A stretch of 64,000 nt of DNA from contig NZ_JACNEP010000004.1 in the NCBI RefSeq assembly GCF_014270035.1, positions 186,001 to 250,000 of the forward strand, read 5' to 3'. Positions within the stretch are counted from its first letter, which is position 1. Each line of letters starts with the position of its first letter. The notes below the pieces were generated by a model. It did no database searches and had not been told where the DNA came from. It saw nothing but the letters and a program-made list of their open reading frames with translations. This stretch comes from Neptunicella marina. GTDB lineage: Bacteria > Pseudomonadota > Gammaproteobacteria > Enterobacterales > Alteromonadaceae. Both the position numbers and the translations under genes were made by a program. Shown piece by piece: positions 27,223-35,357 of this stretch.

Positions 27223-28194
27223 ATGCGTAAAATTGATATTTCAATTCAGCACTGGCCGTTTAAACAGCCGGTGGTTACCGGGAATCGAACCTTATTTGGT
27301 GTGGATGTACTGAATGTTGCCATTACCGAAAACGAACTTACCGGTTTTGGCGAAGCCACTGGCGTATATTATCTCGGAGAAACCGCTGAAAGCATGCTGG
27401 CGCATGCCCGGGCCATTAAACTGATTCTGGAAAATGATGTGTGCACCGACCGCGCGCACCTTCAACAATTGTTGCCTGCTGGTGGTACCCGTAACGCGAT
27501 TGATTGTGCGTTATGGGATCTGGAATCACAGCGTGCGGGTATGTCATTGTGGCAATACAGTGGTATACCTCTGGGACGGTTGCCGACGCTGGCTCACTTA
27601 TCACTTGATCACTCGCCGCAAAAAATCTGTTCGCATACCACACGTATTCGATTAACGTTGCGTAATGATGATAATCCTTTGCCCTGGCTTACACGTTTTC
27701 ATCAGCTAAATCCACAAGTGAGTATCATAGTTGACGCCAATCAGAATTGGCAGATGGCACAACTTAAATACTATGCGCCCATGATGAAAGAGCTGGGGGT
27801 AGAAGTTATCGAGCAACCCTTAGCGCGTGACAGTGATTTTGCCCTGCAGGATTATGCATGCCCAGTTGTTTTATGTGCGGATGAGTCTTGTCAGGATCGA
27901 AATGATTTATCGTTAGTGGCTAAACGCTATCAGATGATTAATATCAAACTGGATAAAACCGGAGGGTTAACCGAAGCTTTGGCGCTGGCTGATGCTGCGC
28001 ACAATGTGGGGCTAAAGATCATGGTCGGTAATATGATGGGCTCCAGTTTGGCCATGAAGCCTGCTTCTGTGGTCGCCCAGTTAGCCGATATCGTCGATCT
28101 GGATGCACCCAATTTAATTCAAACACAAAAAAAAACTCCAATCGCTTGTTTTGATTATGAAATTTGCCACACCGCGGAACGAATGTGGGGGTAA
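27223..28194 (+). CDS. dgcA: Enolase-superfamily enzyme, DgcA/dipeptide-epimerase type
   Basis: 323-residue member of the mandelate-racemase/dipeptide-epimerase branch. Metal ligands are in IIVDANQNW, IEQPLA and CADES, and the second-strand lysine in INIKLDKTGGLTEAL is intact. DgcA converts N-acetyl-D-glutamate to the L-form after DgcN. Oddly, the expected KxK at the end of the second barrel strand is replaced: positions 141-145 read R-I-R-L-T, so no lysine is available. Either the enzyme works differently (one-base chemistry or another reaction) or the alignment is shifted. It follows dgcN by 32 bp with AGGGAG before the ATG. Confidence 0.75.
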   Translation: MRKIDISIQHWPFKQPVVTGNRTLFGVDVLNVAITENELTGFGEATGVYYLGETAESMLAHARAIKLILENDVCTDRAHLQQLLPAGGTRNAIDCALWDLESQRAGMSLWQYSGIPLGRLPTLAHLSLDHSPQKICSHTTRIRLTLRNDDNPLPWLTRFHQLNPQVSIIVDANQNWQMAQLKYYAPMMKELGVEVIEQPLARDSDFALQDYACPVVLCADESCQDRNDLSLVAKRYQMINIKLDKTGGLTEALALADAAHNVGLKIMVGNMMGSSLAMKPASVVAQLADIVDLDAPNLIQTQKKTPIACFDYEICHTAERMWG

Positions 28195-28277
28195 TATATC
28201 TGACTTAACAGCCACTTAAAAAAATATACAGCCAAGATCAACACGCTCTGATAAAGGTTGAGTAAGGATAGTTATTT

Positions 28278-29405
28278 ATGTTGAAAGTCAATGCAGGTAG
28301 CGATACCCGCTTTGCTGCCGTTTCACGCATTTTACTGCCGGGGCTGGTATTCCAGTCTGTTATTGTTGGCGGTGGTTATGGTACAGGACGTGAAATTGCC
28401 GAATTTTTCCTGGGTCATGGACCTGTGGGTGGTTTGCTGGGCATGCTGGTGGCGTGTTTGGTGTGGGGACTGGTCCTGAGTGTGGCTTTCGAATTTGCCC
28501 GAATCACAAAAAGCTACAATTACCGTGATTTTTTCCAGCAACTTCTTGGCCGTTTCTGGTCACTGTTTGAAGTCATTTATCTCTTAATAGCTCTGTTAGT
28601 ACTGGCCGTTTTAGGTGCTGGTGCCGGTGAAATGGCCAGCAGTGCGCTGGGCGTCTCCAATGATGTTGGTGCGTTGACACTTATGTTAGCCGTCAGCGCA
28701 TTGGTTTATTTTGGCAGTAAAGCTATTGAGCGGGTGCTGGCAATGTGGTCGGTATTGCTTTACCTCGTTTATGCATTTTTTCTGATTTGGATAGTATCTG
28801 CGTTTGGACAGGATATTGGCCATCAATTAGGCGCTGGTGAAGTAACCGGTAACTGGACTTTAGATGGTGTGCGTTATGCCGCTTATAACCTCAATGCACT
28901 GGCAGCCGTATTGTTTGTACTACCCGCATTAAAAACACGTAAGCAAGCCATTGGTAGCGGTTTCCTGGCCGGTGTGATTGGCATCGTACCTGGCATCTTT
29001 GTGTTTATTGCGATGTTGGCGCAATATCCGCAAATTACACAGATGCCCGTGCCGGTAACTTCTTTGTTACAGAGCCTGAATGCGTTGTGGTTTATGCTGA
29101 TTTTTCAAATCGTTTTATTTGGGACCTTTATTGAAACCGGCACTGGCATCATTCACTCGATTAACGAACGTATCGCCAGTGTGCTGGCTGAAAAGCAGCA
29201 AGCTTTTAATCCCAATAGACGCTTGTTATTAGCTGTGTGTATTTTATTGGTGGCAGTGTTTTTGGCGGGCAAAGTCGGCATTATTAATTTAATTGCCAGC
29301 GGTTACGGTTTATTGTCCTACGGATTTATCGTGGTGGTATTGTTACCACTGCTGACTTATGGCGTGTGGCGCATTATTCGTTATAGGGGTGATGAAGCAG
29401 AATAA
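28278..29405 (+). CDS. YkvI-like inner-membrane transporter
   Basis: 375-residue protein with about ten membrane helices, resembling the YkvI family (uncharacterised LeuT-fold-like carriers). The start LPGLVFQSVIVGGGYGTGREIAEFFLGHGPVGG has the glycine-rich broken-helix look of APC-superfamily carriers, and a conserved ETGTGIIHSINERI lies in the C-terminal half. As last gene of the receptor-dgcN-dgcA operon it is the best candidate for inner-membrane uptake of D-glutamate or a D-Glu-containing peptide. The 83-bp gap before it has two ACAGCCA repeats reminiscent of the CAGCC motif in the regulon promoters. Confidence 0.75.
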   Translation: MLKVNAGSDTRFAAVSRILLPGLVFQSVIVGGGYGTGREIAEFFLGHGPVGGLLGMLVACLVWGLVLSVAFEFARITKSYNYRDFFQQLLGRFWSLFEVIYLLIALLVLAVLGAGAGEMASSALGVSNDVGALTLMLAVSALVYFGSKAIERVLAMWSVLLYLVYAFFLIWIVSAFGQDIGHQLGAGEVTGNWTLDGVRYAAYNLNALAAVLFVLPALKTRKQAIGSGFLAGVIGIVPGIFVFIAMLAQYPQITQMPVPVTSLLQSLNALWFMLIFQIVLFGTFIETGTGIIHSINERIASVLAEKQQAFNPNRRLLLAVCILLVAVFLAGKVGIINLIASGYGLLSYGFIVVVLLPLLTYGVWRIIRYRGDEAE

Positions 29406-29408
29406 TAT

Positions 29409-29442
29409 TGTGCCTCTGTTAAAATTTAAAAACAGAGGCACA
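29409..29442. terminator. Long hairpin between convergent operon and gntR
   Basis: Twelve-bp perfect stem TGTGCCTCTGTT/AACAGAGGCACA (29409-29420 with 29431-29442) with a 10-nt A/T loop, four bases after the transporter stop and 34 bp from the end of the convergent GntR gene. There is no strong U-run on either strand, so it may be a stability hairpin or a weak two-way terminator. Confidence 0.6.
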
Positions 29443-29476
29443 TTGTGCCCAATCACCAGGAGGCATTGTGATGAGT

Positions 29477-30163
29477 TTAAACGACTAAGTCCTGAGTATA
29501 GAACTGCTCGTGAGAAAATATCGCGTTTAGAATCCGCTCTTCTGTTTGTATTATCATGTCCTGAATCACTGCATGGATCTTCTTTGGCTCATCACTTTTG
29601 ATTACATCCAGAATCAGACTTTGTTGTTTGCTGGAATAGGGAAACGATTTTTTGGTTTTGATGTATAACCAATAGATGCGCATCGCTGTGTCTTCCAGCT
29701 GGCGTGCCCAGTCATCCACTAACGGGTATCCCGCCGGTGTGCACAAGGCCAGATTTAACTGTTTGTTTATTTTCAGTAGTTCCAGTGCAGCATTGTCATC
29801 ATCAAATGGCAGCGTATCCTGAATTTGTTCATTGAGTTTATCTATTTGTTCAAAATCTACTTTGGCACCGGAAAGTGAAATAATTTCCGGTAACAACACT
29901 TTACGCAACGTGAAATTTTGTTTGATTTCCAGTAGCGTCAGCGGGGCAACCTGAGTCACTCGCGGTGACAGCGATACTAAAAATTGCTGGGCAAGTAAAC
30001 GTTCGATTAAGTTGCGCGATATGGTGCGACTAATACCAAACATATCGCTGAGAATGTTTTCTGACACTTTCTGACTGGGGCGTAACTTTTGGGTAACGAT
30101 GGCGTCCATAACGATGTCATAGGCATCACCCACATCATTGGTTTTAATTACTGGCTTAACCAT
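29477..30163 (-). CDS. GntR-family (FCD-type) transcriptional regulator
   Basis: About 228 residues: a winged helix-turn-helix (AYDIVMDAIVTQKLRPSQKVSENILSDMFGISRTISRNLIERLLAQQFLVSLSPR) followed by an all-helical FCD sensor domain (RKVLLPEIISL ... INKQLNLALC ... HAVIQDMIIQTEERI). The frame opens at 30229, but ATG 30163 has AGGA six bases upstream and leads directly into the domain. It is divergent from the second deacylase gene, and the shared spacer holds copy B of the regulon element. It is therefore the leading candidate to bind GGTTA-N5-TAACC in the three island promoters; FCD proteins typically sense small acids. Confidence 0.87.
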   Translation of the reverse strand: MVKPVIKTNDVGDAYDIVMDAIVTQKLRPSQKVSENILSDMFGISRTISRNLIERLLAQQFLVSLSPRVTQVAPLTLLEIKQNFTLRKVLLPEIISLSGAKVDFEQIDKLNEQIQDTLPFDDDNAALELLKINKQLNLALCTPAGYPLVDDWARQLEDTAMRIYWLYIKTKKSFPYSSKQQSLILDVIKSDEPKKIHAVIQDMIIQTEERILNAIFSHEQFYTQDLVV

Positions 30164-30259
30164 TTGTTGTCCTGATTGTTTTATTTCTGTTCCTAAGCAT
30201 GTTTTAACCCACGGCTGAACAACATACAAGCATTCAATTCACCATTAATTTAAATTTAA

Positions 30260-30319
30260 TACAGCCTTAAATAACAAAAAGGCTGTACAAAGTTTATTTA
30301 ATGTGATTAAAGTATAACC
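30260..30319 (+). promoter_or_regulatory. Shared promoter element, copy B (divergent gntR / deacylase spacer)
   Basis: GGCTGTACAA at 30281-30290 and GATTA-AAGTA-TAACC at 30305-30319, again 24 bp apart start to start. In this copy TACAGCCTT (30260-30268) and AAGGCTGTA (30279-30287) also form a perfect 9-bp inverted repeat with a 10-bp spacer. It could serve both the deacylase operon and the regulator gene. Confidence 0.78.
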
Positions 30320-30373
30320 ACTTAAACAAAATAACAGCGATGTACTGTTATTAACGAGCGTGGAAAGTGTGAC

Positions 30374-31933
30374 GTGAAAATGCATTATCAAGCCCTGATC
30401 GCATCAGTAATTAGCTGCTGTATATCTTTAACCTGTTTTGCACAGCAGGCCGATGTGGTGATTGAAGGTGGGCGAGTGATCGATCCCGAAACGCAATTAG
30501 ATGCGATTCGCAATGTGGTGATCGCTAACGGCAAAATTGTTGCAGTTACTGAGCAAAACGTGCCGGCCAAACAGGTTATTGATGCGTCCGGTTTGGTGGT
30601 GAGCCCAGGTTTTATTGATATGCATGCCCATGGCCAGTCATTATTATCGGGTCGTATAAAAGCCTTAGACGGTATTACCACTGCACTGGAACTGGAATCC
30701 GGCGCTTTGCCTGTTTCGGCTTTTTATGACAAAGCGTTAGTGACTGGACGTGCGATAAATTACGGTGCATCGGTTAACTGGGCTAACGCGCGTATTTCTG
30801 CGTTTGTGAAAGATTTACCACAAGACAGTGACGAGTGGTTTGAAGCCAGTATGAATAAAATTAACTGGCAAAGCCTGCCTGCTGATAAAGACCAGCTGAC
30901 AAAAATATTAGCTGATGTACAACAAGGCCTGGATGAAGGTGGGCTGGGCATTGGTTTTCTGCTGGGGTATGCCCCCGGAACCGGTTATAAAGAATATTAT
31001 CAGGTGTCCAAACTAGCTGCTGATGCCGGTGTACCGACTTACACCCATGCGCGCTATTTATCCATGATGGAACCAAACAGCTCTTTTGAGGCCATGGCTG
31101 AGATTGTTGGAGTGGCCGCTTCCACTGGTGTGCATGCGCATATAGTGCATCTTAATTCGATCAGTTTGCGCGACATTTCATTAATTGGCCCGATGATTAA
31201 AAAGGCGCAACAAAGCGGCATTGATATCAGCACCGAAGCTTACCCCTATGGCGCAGGCTCAACCAGTGTTGGCTCTGCATTATTTCGCGGACGTCACTGG
31301 CGTGAAAAAGTGGGGGGCATATCCGCACATAATTTTGAGCTAAACGGCAAACGTTTAAGTGAAGAGCAATTAAGTCAATTACAGAAAGATTCGCCTGGCA
31401 CAGAAGTGGTGATCCATTTGCTTGATACCAGCAATCCAACAGACCAGCAATATCTGGATGATGCGGTGTTATTTGAAAACGGTGTGATTGCCTCTGATGG
31501 CATGCCGTGGATGCGTGATGGTAAACGTGTTGATCCGACTGTGTGGCCACTGCCAAAAGATGCGTTTAGCCATCCTCGTAGTGCAGGATCCTTTGCACGA
31601 TTTTTGCGTGTTTATGTGCGTGAACGTCACAAGGTTAGTCTTGCTGAGGCTATCGCCAAATTAAGTTACGGCCCGGCTCATATTCTGGAAAAGAGCATTC
31701 CGCAAATGCGCCACAAGGGGCGCATTCAGGTAGGAGCCGACGCCGATATCATAGTGTTCAACCCAGACACTGTAACAGATAAAGCTACTTTTTCTCACCC
31801 GGCACAAACTTCGGTAGGGTTTGAGTTTGTGCTGGTAAATGGTGTGGTGCTCGTAAAAAGCGGCGAGCTCGACACAAATGTAAAACCGGGTCAGCCAATT
31901 CGTAACCCGATTAAACATCCTTCTCAACAATAA
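30374..31933 (+). CDS. Exported amidohydrolase of the D-aminoacylase / N-acyl-D-glutamate deacylase type
   Basis: 519 residues. The N-terminus is a signal peptide (SCCISLTCFAQQA), unlike the cytoplasmic deacylase at 17640. The barrel has VVSPGFIDMHAHGQS (metal HxH), GITTALELESGA where the other enzyme has GNCG, THARYLSMMEP, HAHIVHLNS, and the catalytic aspartate region IASDGMPW, ending in GADADIIVFNPDTV. The missing GNCG cysteine marks a different subfamily, possibly acting on N-acyl-D-glutamate or D-amino-acid peptides. GTG 30374 is chosen for its spacing to GGAAAG (30362-30367). It leads an operon with an S12 hydrolase. Confidence 0.8.
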   Translation: MKMHYQALIASVISCCISLTCFAQQADVVIEGGRVIDPETQLDAIRNVVIANGKIVAVTEQNVPAKQVIDASGLVVSPGFIDMHAHGQSLLSGRIKALDGITTALELESGALPVSAFYDKALVTGRAINYGASVNWANARISAFVKDLPQDSDEWFEASMNKINWQSLPADKDQLTKILADVQQGLDEGGLGIGFLLGYAPGTGYKEYYQVSKLAADAGVPTYTHARYLSMMEPNSSFEAMAEIVGVAASTGVHAHIVHLNSISLRDISLIGPMIKKAQQSGIDISTEAYPYGAGSTSVGSALFRGRHWREKVGGISAHNFELNGKRLSEEQLSQLQKDSPGTEVVIHLLDTSNPTDQQYLDDAVLFENGVIASDGMPWMRDGKRVDPTVWPLPKDAFSHPRSAGSFARFLRVYVRERHKVSLAEAIAKLSYGPAHILEKSIPQMRHKGRIQVGADADIIVFNPDTVTDKATFSHPAQTSVGFEFVLVNGVVLVKSGELDTNVKPGQPIRNPIKHPSQQ

Positions 31934-31998
31934 GCCGGTATGACTTTGTTTTGGTTTGTCAGCCCGCAGCAGCAACATAATAATAAAGGAGTCACTCA

Positions 31999-33918
31999 AT
32001 GAAGCGCTTTTTAACTTTTCGACATGTTACACACACGCTGTGTGCCCTGATAGGACTGGTTTCAGTTTCTGTTAGTGCACAGCAGCAATCCGCTGAGTCA
32101 GAGCCGTTACCCGGACTTGAGTCCTTTATGGATGGTCTGATGAATGCGCAGCTTAAAAGCAGCCATATTGCAGGTGGCACCGTATCAATTGTTAAAGACG
32201 GAAAAGTGTTATTGGCCAAAGGTTACGGTTTAGCGGACGTTGAAAAACGTAAACCCGTAAGCGGTGAACATACCTTATTTCGTCCGGGCTCAACCTCTAA
32301 ATTATTTACCTATACTGCGGTCATGCAATTGGTAGAACAGGGTAAAATCAATTTAGACGATGATGCGAATAAGTATCTGACCCAATTTCAGATCCCGGCC
32401 ACCTATGAAAAACCGGTGACTGTGCGCGATTTACTTACCCATACGGCTGGCTTTGAAGAAAGATTCATCAATATGATTGTGTTTGATAAAAAAGAGTTAG
32501 AGCCTATGGCTGACTTTTTGAAACACAGTTTGCCAGACCGCGTGCGTCCTGCCGGTAAAAATTCCTCTTACTCAAATCATGCGGTTGCGATTGCGGGTTT
32601 AATTGTGGCTAATGTGAGCGGGGAATCTTTCTATGACTATGTTGAAAATCATATCTTTAAACCACTGGGTATGAATAGCTCAAGTTTCCGTGAACCGCTA
32701 CCGGCTAATTTAATTGACGATATGTCAGTGGGTTATGCCTGGGACGAAGCATCGCAGTCTTATATCGGACAGAAATTTGAAATGGTAAGTAAGTTAGCGC
32801 CAGCGGGTTCATCATCATCTACTGCGGCTGACATGGCCAAATTTATGCTCGCGCATTTAAATGACGGCAGTTACAACGGCGCGCAAATTTTATCGCCAGA
32901 CACCACCAATTTAATGCACAGCAAGCTTTATTCAAAAGGTTATGGTGGCAATGCAATGGCCTATGGTTTTTATGAAACCAGCTACAAGGGCTTACGCATG
33001 GTGGGTCATGGTGGTGATTTAATTTACTTCCATTCGGATATGTATTTGTTGCCGGAAAAAGGTTTTGGCATTTTCATGTCGTTTAATACCGCTGATACTG
33101 GTGACACCCGCAACATTGTGATCACATCTGTTTTGGATGAGTACTTTACCGATAAAAATGTTGTGCCACCTGTTTCACCAGAAAGTTTTAAACAGGACGT
33201 AGCGAACTATGTCGGTGAATATCAATTTATGCGCCACTCTTCCAGCGATGTTACTAAGGTTGCGGGTATTCTGGGAGGCACCCTGAAAGTGACGGCAGGA
33301 GATAACAACACGTTATTGATTAGTCCTCTGGGTGGTAAGTTTGCTCAGGTAAATGACAATTTGTTTGAGACCGTTGATTTTGCATCGCCGGATTTCAGTA
33401 AAGTCACTTTTCAGCTGGATGAAAATGGTGTGGCGGATGAAATCTACCTGCTGCCCTTTATGCATGCTAAAAAACTGGGCTTTTTGGAAAGTTCATCTAC
33501 CCATCAGTTGCTGCTTGCTCTGCTGCTGATTGGTTACATTAGCCTGTTTGTCAGCGTTTATCGCCAACGTAAACAGCACGCAGGATTGCCCTCACAGCAG
33601 CGACTGTTGCCTCGTATGTTGCTAGTCGTCGGTGTGATTAATACCTTGTTTATTATTCTGTTTGCACTGGCATTTGCGTTAAATTATCCCACGTTATTTG
33701 CCAAATCTGCCGGCGCCTTTATGTTGATACCGTTGTCACTGACGCTAATGTTAGTGGGACTGGTTGCAACGGTGTCTCTGGTTTATTCAACCTATCTTGC
33801 ATGGGCAAATGGTTTCTGGAGCGTTAAACGACGGGTAAGTTATAGCTTACTTACTGTTTTGACTCTGTTATTTATTCTTCTGGCTTATTACTACAACCTG
33901 ATTGGTTATCACTACTAA
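31999..33918 (+). CDS. Exported S12-family serine hydrolase (beta-lactamase/D-aminopeptidase fold) with membrane anchor
   Basis: 639 residues: signal peptide, then a penicillin-binding-type serine hydrolase domain with Ser98-x-x-Lys101 (RPGSTSKLF), Tyr191-Ser-Asn193 (YSNHAV) and a GHGG near residue 336. A small beta domain follows, then four C-terminal membrane helices (about residues 500-639). S12 enzymes include D,D-peptidases and D-aminopeptidases. Tethered to the membrane on the periplasmic side, it could trim D-residue peptides before import. It is a clear paralogue of the gene at 35358, and both belong to operons with the shared promoter element. A typical AAAGGAG lies upstream of ATG 31999. 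Confidence 0.83.
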   Translation: MKRFLTFRHVTHTLCALIGLVSVSVSAQQQSAESEPLPGLESFMDGLMNAQLKSSHIAGGTVSIVKDGKVLLAKGYGLADVEKRKPVSGEHTLFRPGSTSKLFTYTAVMQLVEQGKINLDDDANKYLTQFQIPATYEKPVTVRDLLTHTAGFEERFINMIVFDKKELEPMADFLKHSLPDRVRPAGKNSSYSNHAVAIAGLIVANVSGESFYDYVENHIFKPLGMNSSSFREPLPANLIDDMSVGYAWDEASQSYIGQKFEMVSKLAPAGSSSSTAADMAKFMLAHLNDGSYNGAQILSPDTTNLMHSKLYSKGYGGNAMAYGFYETSYKGLRMVGHGGDLIYFHSDMYLLPEKGFGIFMSFNTADTGDTRNIVITSVLDEYFTDKNVVPPVSPESFKQDVANYVGEYQFMRHSSSDVTKVAGILGGTLKVTAGDNNTLLISPLGGKFAQVNDNLFETVDFASPDFSKVTFQLDENGVADEIYLLPFMHAKKLGFLESSSTHQLLLALLLIGYISLFVSVYRQRKQHAGLPSQQRLLPRMLLVVGVINTLFIILFALAFALNYPTLFAKSAGAFMLIPLSLTLMLVGLVATVSLVYSTYLAWANGFWSVKRRVSYSLLTVLTLLFILLAYYYNLIGYHY

Positions 33919-33936
33919 GCTCAATTCTTGTTTATT

Positions 33937-33964
33937 AAAAGCCGGATAATTATCCGGCTTTTTT
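33937..33964 (+). terminator. Rho-independent terminator of operon 3
   Basis: A perfect palindrome at 33937-33962 (13-bp half AAAAGCCGGATAA and its complement) is followed by further T, 18 bp past the S12 stop. Confidence 0.9.
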
Positions 33965-34048
33965 GTGCCTGCAGGCCATATTATCCGGTTTATTAGTATT
34001 TTTTACTGTTATTTATTTTCTTTATTCTGCTAAATAATTAAATTAACG

Positions 34049-34108
34049 CAGCCTTAAATAAATAAAAAGCTGTACAAGGCTGTTTTAATGTGGTTAAAGT
34101 ATAACCAG
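34049..34108 (+). promoter_or_regulatory. Shared promoter element, copy C (before the M19 dipeptidase operon)
   Basis: AGCTGTACAA at 34068-34077 and GGTTA-AAGTA-TAACC at 34092-34106, once more 24 bp apart. CAGCCTT at 34049-34055 precedes it, as in copy B. It lies 54 bp before the dipeptidase ATG. Confidence 0.78.
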
Positions 34109-34159
34109 ATTAAGATGTTTAACTGGCTCTGCTGAATGCGGAGTAACAAAAGGTGAAGG

Positions 34160-35332
34160 ATGACAATAAAACATAAATACAATCCTCAGCGCCGACACTG
34201 GCTTAAACAAGGATTAGCGGCGGCTATAACTGCGCCTATGTTAAGTCTGGGCAGTTTTAAGGTGTTTGCCGATAGTGAAACCCGTTATTCCAATCGCGTA
34301 ATCGAACTGGTCAACAGCACTCAGGTTATCGATATGTTGTCTCTGGTTAATCCTATTGGTCAGATGATGGCTGCCGCCAGTGACAAACATCCCAAACAAC
34401 AGGATGCGTTTCGCATCAGTCCCGATTATCTGCAAAGCTTATTAAACAGTGGTGTTGATGTCTTCCACCCTGCAATGGGTTTAAGTGCCGAAGACTCATT
34501 GTCATTTGTGGCCGGTTTAAACTCACTGGTCGCCCAGTATGCACAGCATATTATTCGCATCGACAGCATGGCCGATTTTGAGCGCCTGCAAAAAGGCAAA
34601 CGTCTAGGACTGATTATTGGTATTCAGAATGCGGATCATTTTCGCTCACCTGATGATGTGGATATGTTCTATCACCTTGGGCAACGTGTCAGCCAACTTA
34701 CCTATAACAGTCAAAACCTGATTGGCAGCGGTTCTACCGATCGTGTGGATGGTGGTTTAAGTGATTTTGGCTGCCAGATTGTGGAACGCATGAATCAGTT
34801 AGGCATGGTGGTTGATGTTTCCCATTGTGGCGACAAAACCACACTGGATGCGTTTGATATTTCTAAAAAGCCGGTGGTGATCACACATTCTAATGTGCGA
34901 GCGCTGGCCGGTGGTCATGTACGTTGTAAATCTGATGATGCTATTCGTGCGGTAGGTAAAGCTAATAGCGTGATGGGCATTACTGGCGTGCGTCAGTTTG
35001 TGTCAGATAAAGAACCCACCAATATCAAAAGCCTGATAGAGCACATTAATTACGTAAGCAAGATGATAGGGGTTGAACACGTAGGCATTGGATCTGATAT
35101 GGATCTCGATGGGTACGATGATATTCCTCAGCCTTACTACGATGCCTTAAAAGCTAACTATAAAGCCAGTTACGCCTTCCGTGGAAAAATCGATACCGAT
35201 GGTTTCGACCATCCTAAAAAAGTATTTGATTTAACTGCGGGTCTGGTCGGGGCCGGTTATTCCGATGACGATATTCGCCTGATTCTGGGCGGCAATTTTA
35301 AACGAGTGCTGGCCGATATCTGGGCCGGATAA
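34160..35332 (+). CDS. Tat-exported membrane-dipeptidase-like protein (M19 family)
   Basis: 390 residues with an N-terminal twin-arginine signal (RRHWLKQG then a hydrophobic stretch ending near KVFADS), so it is exported folded. The body is an M19 renal-dipeptidase barrel: GLIIGIQNADHF, RVSQLTYNSQNLIGSGSTD, VVDVSHCGDKTTLDAF and VVITHSNVRAL carry the two histidines of the metal site, and HVGIGSDMDLDGYDD follows. The usual N-terminal HxD metal pair is replaced by VIDMLSLVN (from Asp58), and the bridging glutamate position by Gln/Asn. M19 enzymes hydrolyse dipeptides, often with a D-residue at the C-terminal side. Divergent metal ligands leave activity uncertain. Confidence 0.82.
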   Translation: MTIKHKYNPQRRHWLKQGLAAAITAPMLSLGSFKVFADSETRYSNRVIELVNSTQVIDMLSLVNPIGQMMAAASDKHPKQQDAFRISPDYLQSLLNSGVDVFHPAMGLSAEDSLSFVAGLNSLVAQYAQHIIRIDSMADFERLQKGKRLGLIIGIQNADHFRSPDDVDMFYHLGQRVSQLTYNSQNLIGSGSTDRVDGGLSDFGCQIVERMNQLGMVVDVSHCGDKTTLDAFDISKKPVVITHSNVRALAGGHVRCKSDDAIRAVGKANSVMGITGVRQFVSDKEPTNIKSLIEHINYVSKMIGVEHVGIGSDMDLDGYDDIPQPYYDALKANYKASYAFRGKIDTDGFDHPKKVFDLTAGLVGAGYSDDDIRLILGGNFKRVLADIWAG

Positions 35333-35357
35333 CAATAATAACAAGTGGAATTTCAGC

